The position numbers were made by a program, and so were the translations under genes. A stretch of 5,914 bases of DNA from Dehalococcoidia bacterium (lineage in GTDB: Bacteria > Chloroflexota > Dehalococcoidia > E44-bin15): assembly GCA_030667555.1 (NCBI GenBank), contig DAOUVR010000074.1, positions 1-5,914 of the forward strand, in the 5' to 3' direction. Positions 1-4,561 of this stretch are shown in pieces. The notes below the pieces were generated by a model. That model did not search any database. It was not told the DNA's origin and worked only from the letters and a program-made list of their open reading frames with translations. Numbering within the stretch: the first letter of the stretch is position 1; every line of letters starts with the position of its first letter.

Positions 1-113
1 AAGTTCTTTAGGCCTTTCTCTAATTCATCTTGTATGGCTTGCGCATCATAAAGGGCACTGCCATAGGGAGTGGCTACGAGCATTACTGAAAACTCATTAA
101 CCCAAGAATTCAT
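1..113 (-). CDS. 5' end of an unidentified protein (cut by window edge)
   Basis: Reading the minus strand from the ATG at 113 gives 37 uninterrupted codons, beginning MNSWVNEFSVMLVATPYG, to the window edge. An AGGTG Shine-Dalgarno-like sequence lies about 10 nt upstream in a purine-rich leader (114-130), which supports this start. Another ATG a few bases upstream hits a stop after two codons, so it is not the start. The segment shows no signal peptide or motif that I can assign to a family. The gene lies in the same direction as the serine tRNAs, about 145 nt downstream of them, and could share their transcript, since I see no convincing terminator between. A short inverted repeat (GACTA/TAGTC, 137-150) sits just upstream of the ribosome-binding site. 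Function unknown. Confidence 0.55.
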   Translation of the reverse strand, partial: MNSWVNEFSVMLVATPYGSALYDAQAIQDELEKGLKN

Positions 114-136
114 ATTTCCATTTCACCTTTCATTCC

Positions 137-150
137 GACTAAGCCTAGTC
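137..150. repeat. Short inverted repeat upstream of the leftmost CDS
   Basis: GACTA (137-141) and TAGTC (146-150) form 5-bp arms around AGCC. The minus strand just upstream carries two TTGAC motifs 11 nt apart, but neither has a convincing -10 at normal spacing. It could be a small operator or chance; 5-bp arms are weak evidence. Confidence 0.2.
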
Positions 151-258
151 AATTTACCGTCAAAAATAGCCGATAACAGCCACACAGACGGACTTGCGAT
201 TGCTTAATTTGATTTTTCATACCACCTCATGTGGAAATTGCATTAATAAATTCCATTT

Positions 259-347
<89 letters not shown>

Positions 348-348
348 A

Positions 349-437
349 CGGAGAGGGTGGGATTCGAACCCACGGTCCCAATTACTTGAGACACCGCTTT
401 TCGAGAGCGGCACCATCAACCACTCGGACACCTCTCC
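349..437 (-). tRNA. tRNA-Ser (anticodon CGA), CCA not encoded
   Basis: This is a class II tRNA on the minus strand. The acceptor stem is GGAGAGG (437-431) with CCTCTCC (356-350). The anticodon stem CCGCT/AGCGG encloses loop CTCGAAA, giving anticodon CGA (forward 401-403), which reads UCG. The long variable arm GTCTCAA/TTGGGAC contains one G-U pair. The T-arm is identical to that of the neighbouring tRNA-Ser(GGA), and G73 is at 349. The bases after G73 are T and then the first bases of the next tRNA, so CCA must be added by nucleotidyltransferase. This gene is nearer the promoter. Confidence 0.96.
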
Positions 438-446
438 CAGCTATGA

Positions 447-476
447 ATTATACATCGAAACTCACCATGAAGGCAA
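447..476 (-). promoter_or_regulatory. Promoter of the tRNA-Ser pair
   Basis: On the minus strand a perfect TATAAT -10 (452-447) is preceded by an 18-nt spacer and a TTGCCT -35 (476-471, 4 of 6 consensus bases). The start of transcription would fall about 3 nt before the 5' end of tRNA-Ser(CGA), giving a very short leader and one transcript for both tRNAs. Confidence 0.7.
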
Positions 477-520
477 AATTGCAAACACTTTACTAACGGG
501 ACACAACTGCAGTCGCATAA

Positions 521-620
521 GTAGTAGGGTGGGTGCAGCCCTTCAGCGGAAGGGCGAAACCCACCATTTTCATGTCTATTTAAGAAGGTGGGTTCCATTT
601 CATTTCACCTACCCTACTTG
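521..620. repeat. REP/MITE-like inverted-repeat element
   Basis: The ends GTAGGGTGGGTG (524-535) and CACCTACCCTAC (606-617) are inverted repeats with one mismatch (a G-U pair in RNA). Inside, GGTGGGT (528-534) also pairs with ACCCACC (559-565), closing a hairpin whose inner stem is GCCCTTC-AGCG-GAAGGGC (538-555). AACCCACC (558-565) can pair instead with GGTGGGTT (587-594). The element is about 100 bp and I find no encoded protein, so it fits a non-autonomous palindromic element. The GTAGGGTGGGT/ACCCACC motif resembles dispersed intergenic REP-type repeats known from many bacteria, but I cannot see other copies here. Confidence 0.6.
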
Positions 621-621
621 T

Positions 622-662
622 GGGGGGCACCCCCAGACTCCCGCAAGGGGAGACCCCTCTGG
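622..662. repeat. GC-rich nested hairpin block
   Basis: CCAGA (633-637) pairs with TCTGG (658-662), enclosing the stem CTCCC-GCAAG-GGGAG (638-652). GGGG (622-625) can pair with CCCC (631-634). No T-run follows on the plus strand, so it is not an intrinsic terminator in that direction. It lies directly beside the 521-620 repeat and may be part of the same dispersed element or a separate one. Confidence 0.4.
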
Positions 663-680
663 ATAACCTCTGATGACCTG

Positions 681-724
681 CTGGGACATCCACCTGTGTT
701 AGATACCAACCTCATTAGTCCCAG
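681..724. repeat. Inverted repeat CTGGGAC / GTCCCAG
   Basis: Perfect 7-bp arms at 681-687 and 718-724 are separated by 30 nt, ending just before the first box of the 731-816 element. No gene is visible in 663-730. The loop is too long for a simple terminator. The arms could mark the edge of an inserted element or be chance. Confidence 0.25.
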
Positions 725-730
725 ACAAGT

Positions 731-816
731 TCAGGTATTTCGAAGCCTGAAATCAGGTATTCTACAGCTAAGCTCAGGGATTTCCCGATTGTGTACTGAG
801 TCGTCACGATGTAATG
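731..816 (+). promoter_or_regulatory. Three-box repeat array, copy A (candidate activator sites plus promoter)
   Basis: Three copies of TCAGG(T/G)ATT start at 731, 753 and 774, spaced 22 and 21 bp, close to two helical turns. They are followed by a TGTAAT -10-like hexamer (810-815) with no good -35. The array aligns without gaps to copy B at 1964-2049. The segments containing boxes 1, 2 and 3 match at 16/16, 9/9 and 20/21 bases, while the DNA between boxes matches at only 2/6 and 5/11. Conserved boxes with drifting spacers suggest protein-binding sites rather than a plain duplication. It lies upstream of the kinase remnant and response regulator. A dispersed repeat of another kind remains possible. 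Confidence 0.45.
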
Positions 817-1027
817 TAGAAATGTGGGCAATTAACTTGGGCAAAAAAGGCGACAATGCCGGAGGAGACACCAAGAACGAAAGGCAAAGCACGCGAAAAT
901 GATACCGTTCTTGCAGGACTGGACCGCAGGTTACTACTGGATGCCATCAACCTCAAAGAACATGCAAGATGGCGTCCGTATTTTCCTTTGGGTCCGATCC
1001 GCTCCGGAGCGGATCGGATCCACTTGA
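817..1027. other. Stretch without a supportable intact gene
   Basis: An open frame from an ATG at 856 to a TAG at 1066-1068 (70 codons, including the segment LLLDAINLKEHARWRPYF) has an AAGG-like ribosome site. It matches no family I recognise and its second half runs through the palindrome at 989-1022. It may be an upstream part of the decayed kinase described at 1028-1240, or may be non-coding. Confidence 0.3.
989..1022. repeat. Long gapless palindrome
   Basis: TCCGATCCGCTCC (993-1005) is followed at once by its exact reverse complement GGAGCGGATCGGA (1006-1018), a 26-bp perfect palindrome with no loop. It extends to 34 bp (989-1022) with one mismatched pair. No T-run follows on either strand, so it is not a standard intrinsic terminator. 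It could be an operator, a REP-type repeat or an insertion footprint inside the decayed kinase region. Confidence 0.7.
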
Positions 1028-1240
1028 ACGAAGGGATGGCCGGCACTGCGAGGAGGCAGACTGCGTAGGGAGCGGCACATAGGCTCGTTGCATTGGGTAT
1101 ACGAAGATGAAGTGAGAAGATCGCGACGAACACTGGAGCTATACTTGCGTTGTGAACTCGAATCTAAGCCCGCCCATGAAACGCCGGTCACTCTTGTCAT
1201 ACCACTCGAACATACTGAAGGAAACATAGGGGGCAACTGA
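1028..1240 (+). pseudogene. Decayed sensor histidine kinase, C-terminal remnant
   Basis: The frame ending at TGA 1238-1240 encodes ...ELESKPAHETPVTLVIPLE and a short tail. This closely resembles the last beta-strands of the GHKL ATPase domain of NarL-partner kinases, usually E-S-x-P-G-x-G-T-x-V-T-L-x-I-P-L. Here both glycines are replaced (P-A-H-E-T). A stop lies upstream in this frame at 1025-1027, and there is no good start codon. In another frame, just upstream, the codons around 1094-1140 read LGIRR-stop-SEKIATNTGA, resembling the G2-box region (G-L-G-I-R-x-M-x-E-R). This suggests a frameshifted, mutated gene rather than a short real one. It ends one base before the response regulator start, the usual kinase-regulator operon arrangement. 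The assignment rests on short motifs. Confidence 0.45.
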
Positions 1241-1241
1241 G

Positions 1242-1892
1242 GTGAGCGTGAGAGTTATACTTGCCGACGACCACAGGATCATGCGCGAGGGGCTTCGCGC
1301 CCTGCTTGAGAAGGAGTCCAATATGGAAGTGGTTGCCGAAGCGGATAATGGGCGAGCAGCGGTAGAGCTGGCGCGGGAGCTAAAACCCGATGTCATCGTC
1401 ATGGACCTTACCATGCCTGAGCTGAACGGTATTGAGGCCACTCGACAGATCATCGCCAGTGCCCCCGGTGTCAAGGTACTTGCCCTGTCAATGCATTCCG
1501 ACAAACGTTTTGTCACCGGAGTACTCAGTGCGGGTGCATCGGGCTATTTATTAAAGGACTGTGCATTGGAGGAGCTGGTGCGGGCGATCCGCGCCGTGGT
1601 CGCAGACCAGACCTATCTGAGTCCGGGAATAGCTGGCATTGTGGTCGACGACTACATGCATCGCCTGCCACCGACCGACGACTGCACTTTATCCGCCTTG
1701 ACGGCTAGAGAGCGAGAGGTTCTGCAGCTCATAGCTGAAGGCAGGGCACTAAAGGAGATTGCATCCAATCTCAACTTGAGTGTTAAGACTATTGAAACGC
1801 ACCGCCAGCAAATAATGAAGCGGTTGGACATTCACAGTGTAGCTGAACTCACCAAATGTGCCATCCGCGAAGGACTGACCTCCCTCGAATAG
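1242..1892 (+). CDS. NarL/FixJ-family response regulator (REC + LuxR-type HTH)
   Basis: A 216-residue two-component response regulator, the normal length for this family. The receiver domain (about 3-120) has the acidic pair D9/D10, phospho-acceptor D55 (in VIVMDLTMP), S83 at the conserved Thr/Ser position, Y102 as the switch aromatic and K105. A linker leads to a LuxR-type helix-turn-helix (about 150-210; LTAREREVLQLIAEG, then EIASNLNLSVKTIETH) that would bind DNA. All key residues are intact, so the protein should be phosphorylatable and act as a cytoplasmic transcription factor. The start is GTG 1242, with an AGGGGG ribosome site at 1228-1233 and an 8-nt spacer. The gene upstream looks like its decayed histidine kinase, so this regulator is probably an orphan fed by another kinase. 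Arrays of TCAGGTATT boxes lie on both sides and are candidate targets. The regulated process is unknown. Confidence 0.93.
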   Translation: MSVRVILADDHRIMREGLRALLEKESNMEVVAEADNGRAAVELARELKPDVIVMDLTMPELNGIEATRQIIASAPGVKVLALSMHSDKRFVTGVLSAGASGYLLKDCALEELVRAIRAVVADQTYLSPGIAGIVVDDYMHRLPPTDDCTLSALTAREREVLQLIAEGRALKEIASNLNLSVKTIETHRQQIMKRLDIHSVAELTKCAIREGLTSLE

Positions 1893-1963
1893 TAGCTTCG
1901 CATTGATGGAAGAAGTCTGCCTCCACTGTTGACCCATCCTATTGGAGTTGCTGAGAGAGGAAC

Positions 1964-2049
1964 TCAGGTATTTCGAAGCGCAAACTCAGGTATTCCGCGC
2001 CTGAACTCAGGTATTTCCCGATTGTGCGCTGAGCCGTGGCGGTGTACTT
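1964..2049 (+). promoter_or_regulatory. Three-box repeat array, copy B (candidate activator sites plus promoter)
   Basis: TCAGGTATT occurs exactly three times, at 1964, 1986 and 2007, with the same 22- and 21-bp pitch as copy A at 731-816. The last box is followed by the shared TTTCCCGATTGTG and CTGAG segments and a TGTACT hexamer at 2043-2048. By my count copy A and copy B agree at 66 of the first 83 positions with no gaps, and weaker similarity (GGCAAAAMAGG) continues about 25 bp further. The array begins 71 bp after the regulator stop codon and ends just before the HD-GYP fragment. It may be the promoter region of that gene or an element that truncated it. Confidence 0.45.
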
Positions 2050-2068
2050 TTGGTATCTGAGCAGCTAG

Positions 2069-2287
2069 CATGGCAAAACAGGACAGAATATCCATATTGT
2101 GGAAGCAAGAATCCTGGCTGTGGCCGATGTGGTAGAGGCTATGAGTTCCCACCGGCCTTACAGACCGGCCCTGGGCTTGGATAAAGCATTAGAGGAAATC
2201 TCACTAAATAGAGGTAAGCTTTATGACCCTGCAGTGGTGGATGCCTGTGTGAGGTTATTTGCCGAGAAAGGGTTCAAGTTCGAGTAG
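2069..2287 (+). pseudogene. HD-GYP domain protein, C-terminal fragment
   Basis: The fragment encodes ...EARILAVADVVEAMSSHRPY then RPALGLDKALEEI, and ends with LYDPAVVDACVRLFAEKG. This is the characteristic C-terminal third of HD-GYP domains, which hydrolyse cyclic di-GMP. The metal-binding HD residues and the GYP motif, which lie N-terminal to this part, are missing. The frame is closed by TAG at 2066-2068, directly beyond the three-box repeat. A GTG at 2099 could start a 62-residue peptide, but it has no Shine-Dalgarno site and the peptide would lack the catalytic centre. It is best read as a gene truncated by rearrangement at about 2070-2090. Together with the neighbouring regulator it suggests a former c-di-GMP signalling locus. 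Confidence 0.8.
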
Positions 2288-2293
2288 GAGGTG

Positions 2294-2331
2294 AAAAGAG
2301 CAGCTTCACTCAGTAGCGAAGGGGGCTGCTC
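2294..2331 (-). terminator. Hairpin between convergent genes, with T-run on the minus strand
   Basis: GAGCAGC (2298-2304) pairs with GCTGCTC (2325-2331), and an inner TTC/GAA pairing is possible. Read on the minus strand the stem is followed by TTTT (2297-2294), so it can end transcription of the GreA-like gene, whose stop codon is about 84 nt upstream. On the plus strand it follows the HD-GYP fragment but has only ATTT after the stem. The loop is long and the inner stem irregular, so efficiency is uncertain. Confidence 0.5.
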
Positions 2332-2414
2332 ATTTGATGAACAGGGAAAAGTGTATATGACATCTGGTGCTGTCGGGATTATTGGAGGCATTAGCCTTTA
2401 GTGTTATCACTTGC

Positions 2415-3209
2415 TTAGCTCTCGATCATTTCTATTCGATAGCGCAGCATGCCGGCTGGCGCCGCTACCTCGACCACATCTCCCATTCTTCGGCCGAGCA
2501 GCGCCTTACCGGTAGGGGAGGTAACAGACAGCTTTCCTTTTGCGGGATTGGCCTCGCTGGAATTGACCAGGGTGTAGCGTAGCGCTTCGCCGGAGGGTAG
2601 GGCTTGAAGGGTGACCGTAGTACGCAGGGCTACTATTGTGGTATTTACTTGATTATTAGTGACCACCGCCGACCTGAGTATTGTCTCCAATTGCCTGATG
2701 CGGCCCTCAACCATTCCTTGGTGCTCCTTAGCTGCATCAAGAGGGGCGTTTTCGCGGAAGTCCTTATCAGCCGCCGCTAGGTGAATTTCCTCGGCGATCT
2801 TAAGGCGCTCTTCATGAAGTGCCGAAAGCTCATCTTTCAACTCCTGGTGACCTTGTGGAGTCAAACTGAGTTTCTCAACGTGTCTCTTCTTAGGGGCACC
2901 CTGCTTAGGTGAGCGTTTCTTCACTCGAAGATGGACGGCGAGGTTGGCTGGAGTAAACCCCTCTTTTTTTGCGTAGGATAGGAAGGCTTTCACCGGCTCC
3001 AGCCTTTTTGAGACGTTGGCTGAGGAAGCATCCATCCTCTCGGCGTAGCTCGCTACCTCTTGGGCGGCAAGTCTATCTATGCGGCGCTCCATGCCGTACC
3101 AGCGAACAAACTTGTTCACCTCCTGCTGGACAAGCTCCCTGTCTTGTTGGGTTAAGCTGGCGAGAAAGTTGGTCGCCGCCTGAGCCAGGGTCCAGTCTTG
3201 TTTTTCCAT
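2415..3209 (-). CDS. GreA/GreB-family transcription elongation factor with extra N-terminal helical domain
   Basis: The 264-residue protein has a complete Gre module at its C-terminus. Residues 113-184 form the N-terminal coiled coil, with the tip DKDFRENAPLD followed by AAKEHQGMVEGRI. D150 and E153 match the GreA tip acids (D41/E44 in E. coli) that help RNA polymerase cleave backtracked RNA. Residues 190-263 form the FKBP-like domain, with GKLSVTSPTGKALLG and GDVVEVAAPAG. GreA is normally about 158 residues. The extra ~110 residues contain a helical region (FLASLTQQDRELVQQEVNKF ... YAERMD ... VKAFLSYAKKEG) resembling the core-binding domain of tyrosine recombinases, then a lysine/arginine-rich linker (97-112). 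No recombinase catalytic domain is present. The ATG at 3209 is chosen because the predicted promoter lies just upstream; a longer open frame reaching 3491 would run through both promoters and into the next gene. It probably acts on stalled RNA polymerase. The role of the extra domain is unknown. Confidence 0.9.
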   Translation of the reverse strand: MEKQDWTLAQAATNFLASLTQQDRELVQQEVNKFVRWYGMERRIDRLAAQEVASYAERMDASSANVSKRLEPVKAFLSYAKKEGFTPANLAVHLRVKKRSPKQGAPKKRHVEKLSLTPQGHQELKDELSALHEERLKIAEEIHLAAADKDFRENAPLDAAKEHQGMVEGRIRQLETILRSAVVTNNQVNTTIVALRTTVTLQALPSGEALRYTLVNSSEANPAKGKLSVTSPTGKALLGRRMGDVVEVAAPAGMLRYRIEMIES

Positions 3210-3219
3210 TCTCTTTGTT

Positions 3220-3248
3220 ATTCTAAGGGTTTTGGGTTTCGCCGTCAA
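3220..3248 (-). promoter_or_regulatory. Promoter of the GreA-like gene (near-leaderless)
   Basis: On the minus strand TTGACG (3248-3243) is separated by 17 nt from TAGAAT (3225-3220); each hexamer matches 5 of 6 consensus bases. The start of transcription would be near 3213, only about 4 nt before the ATG at 3209, leaving no room for a Shine-Dalgarno site. The purines before the ATG (AAAGAGA) are too close to serve as one. Leaderless initiation is the natural reading. Confidence 0.65.
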
Positions 3249-3253
3249 TTTCC

Positions 3254-3282
3254 TTGCCCAGCCAGCTAGGTCATGATACAAT
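3254..3282 (+). promoter_or_regulatory. Promoter of the first lipoprotein gene (extended -10)
   Basis: TTGCCC (3254-3259), a 17-nt spacer and TACAAT (3277-3282) with an upstream TG (3274-3275) form a good sigma70-type promoter. Start would be near 3289, giving a leader of about 24 nt that contains the AAGGAGG ribosome site (3297-3303). Its -35 is 5 bp from the -35 of the divergent GreA-like promoter. Confidence 0.7.
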
Positions 3283-3312
3283 AGCAAATAGTCAAAAAGG
3301 AGGCACAAAGCG

Positions 3313-4440
3313 ATGAGATTGTCTAAATGGGGTCGATGGGTGGTTGTAGTCTTCCTCGGGATAGCTTTACTTCTTGCTGGTGCCTGCGGGGGTGGGGGAG
3401 CGGGCAACACTCCCCCGCAAATTTCCAGCCTTACTGCCACTCCAGACAATATAGGTGTGGGAGGGAGTTCCACTGTAGTGTGTGTCGCCACCGACCCCGA
3501 TGGTGATACCCTAAGCTACGACTGGACAGCCACCAAGGGAACCTTCACTGGGTCGGGAGACACGGTCACCTGGATGGCACCGAATGAAGAGGGGACCTAC
3601 ACTATTCGTGTAACCGTATCTGATGGCAAGGGAGGAACAGTTGAAGAAAGCGTCAGTGTTGCTGTGGGGGTTAGTCTGGGCTCGATCAACGTAACCTCTA
3701 TTCCTGAAGGGGCGAATGTTTACCTCGATGGTGAAGATACAGGAAAGGTAACACCCTGTGTTATTGGCGATCTTGCTCCAGGCAGCTACACCCTCAAGCT
3801 AACCTATGATCACTACAAGTACCAGGAGGGCACAGTGACGGTTGGCGCCGAACCGTTTACCTATGTCGACTGGACACTTGATTATGCTATCGAAACTACA
3901 CATTCAATGCAGCCTGGGGCGGGTGACAGAAACGATGCCTTTGTATATGAGGATTCGAAAGACCAGAACTACGGCAGTGAGTGGTTTTTACGTGCCGGTG
4001 GCGCCATAATAGATGAACACTACAGGTCATATGTCGAGTTCGACCTCAGCCCAATTCCTACCGCCGCAACAATAGTGGATGCTACTCTCGTGCTGTTCAA
4101 TTTCGAGACCAACCCCGAGGTACCTACGCTTTTAGGGGCTTATCAGGTGAAAAGCGATTGGGAGGAGGACCACATTAATTGGGCCAATCAACCTAGCTGT
4201 GCAGCGGAGCCAGAGAGCACTGTTAATGTGCCTGCTGCTGCAACGCAGGGGTTCGAATCATGGGATATTAGCGCTCTCGTTCAGAGCTGGGTCGATGGCT
4301 CCATTGTTAACAAGGGGGTATGTGTGATGGACACTGATGAGGGCACAGTGAAAGCATGGAAGAGCTTCTACTCCTCACATCACACTGAGATAACTCGGCG
4401 CCCCAAATTGGTGATTACCTATTTTGACACGGCTCCATAG
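3313..4440 (+). CDS. Surface lipoprotein with PKD-like, PEGA and DNRLRE domains (paralog 1)
   Basis: A 375-residue exported protein. Residues 1-24 are a lipoprotein signal peptide (MRLSKWGRW, a hydrophobic stretch, then LAGAC) with the lipidated Cys at 25, followed by a glycine-rich tether. About 34-119 form a PKD/Ig-like beta domain (ATDPDGDTLSYDW, GTYTIRVTVSDGKGG). About 122-189 form a PEGA domain (SIPEGANVYLDGEDTGKVTP, GSYTLKL). About 196-371 form a DNRLRE domain (DAFVYEDSKDQNYGS, RSYVEFDLSPIP, DATLVLF, WEEDHINWANQPS, final RPKLVITY). DNRLRE domains are beta-rich modules of secreted and cell-surface proteins; PEGA and PKD modules are typical extracellular spacers or binding units. No catalytic motif is visible, so an adhesive or glycan-binding role is inference. 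The ATG has AAGGAGG at a 9-nt spacing and its own promoter. The next gene is a full-length paralog in tandem. Confidence 0.88.
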   Translation: MRLSKWGRWVVVVFLGIALLLAGACGGGGAGNTPPQISSLTATPDNIGVGGSSTVVCVATDPDGDTLSYDWTATKGTFTGSGDTVTWMAPNEEGTYTIRVTVSDGKGGTVEESVSVAVGVSLGSINVTSIPEGANVYLDGEDTGKVTPCVIGDLAPGSYTLKLTYDHYKYQEGTVTVGAEPFTYVDWTLDYAIETTHSMQPGAGDRNDAFVYEDSKDQNYGSEWFLRAGGAIIDEHYRSYVEFDLSPIPTAATIVDATLVLFNFETNPEVPTLLGAYQVKSDWEEDHINWANQPSCAAEPESTVNVPAAATQGFESWDISALVQSWVDGSIVNKGVCVMDTDEGTVKAWKSFYSSHHTEITRRPKLVITYFDTAP

Positions 4441-4463
4441 GCTGTTTGGTTGGCTGTTCTTGT

Positions 4464-4484
4464 GTGGCGCCCTGGTTTCGCCAC
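4464..4484. other. Hairpin between lipoprotein paralogs 1 and 2
   Basis: GTGGCG (4464-4469) pairs with CGCCAC (4479-4484) across a 9-nt loop. No T-run follows, so it is at best a weak or factor-assisted terminator or an mRNA-stabilising hairpin. Transcripts from the first gene may therefore read into the second. Confidence 0.35.
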
Positions 4485-4497
4485 TGAACGGCGAGCG

Positions 4498-4553
4498 TTG
4501 CCAGTTCAACTAAATTGTGATAAGGTTTTATAAGACTGTTGCAGGTAGGAGGT
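4498..4553 (+). promoter_or_regulatory. Candidate promoter block and ribosome site of lipoprotein paralog 2
   Basis: TTGCCA (4498-4503) is followed at 17 nt by TAAGGT (4521-4526) preceded by TGA, in the same position as the TTGCCC-17-TACAAT promoter of the first gene but with a poorer -10. TATAAG (4529-4534) behind TTCAAC (4505-4510) is an alternative. AGCGTTGCCAG (4494-4504) recurs upstream of paralog 3. The ribosome site AGGAGGT (4547-4553) is 8 nt from the ATG at 4562. Confidence 0.45.
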
Positions 4554-4561
4554 ACAAGGTC

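Noticed and set aside
521..820. CRISPR array
   Set aside because: The repeats are only 9-13 nt, palindromic or at 21-22 bp pitch, with no 28-37 nt repeats, no unique 30-nt spacers and no cas genes.
588..902. 104-codon plus-strand open frame
   Set aside because: It spans repeat elements and the three-box array, has no ribosome site and no family resemblance.
804..1236. Overlapping minus-strand open frames of about 100 codons
   Set aside because: They lie over the array, palindrome and kinase remnant, have no recognisable domain, and are antisense shadows.
1139..1516. 125-codon minus-strand open frame
   Set aside because: It is antisense to the clearly coding response regulator; its serine-rich composition is typical of a reverse-frame shadow.
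2367..2582. 71-codon plus-strand open frame
   Set aside because: It mostly overlaps the GreA-like C-terminus in antisense and has no motif or ribosome site.
3150..3209. Tyrosine recombinase gene, from the integrase-like N-terminus of the GreA-like protein
   Set aside because: The catalytic domain with its Arg-His-Arg-Tyr residues is absent; the protein continues into a complete Gre module instead.
3210..3491. N-terminal extension of the GreA-like protein to a start at 3491
   Set aside because: It would read through both promoters and into the lipoprotein gene on the other strand, and the added residues look non-native (proline-rich). ATG 3209 fits the family and the promoter.
4517..4561. 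Upstream GTG start for lipoprotein paralog 2
   Set aside because: It would place extra charged residues before the signal peptide and bury the AGGAGGT ribosome site inside the gene; ATG 4562 matches the paralogs.
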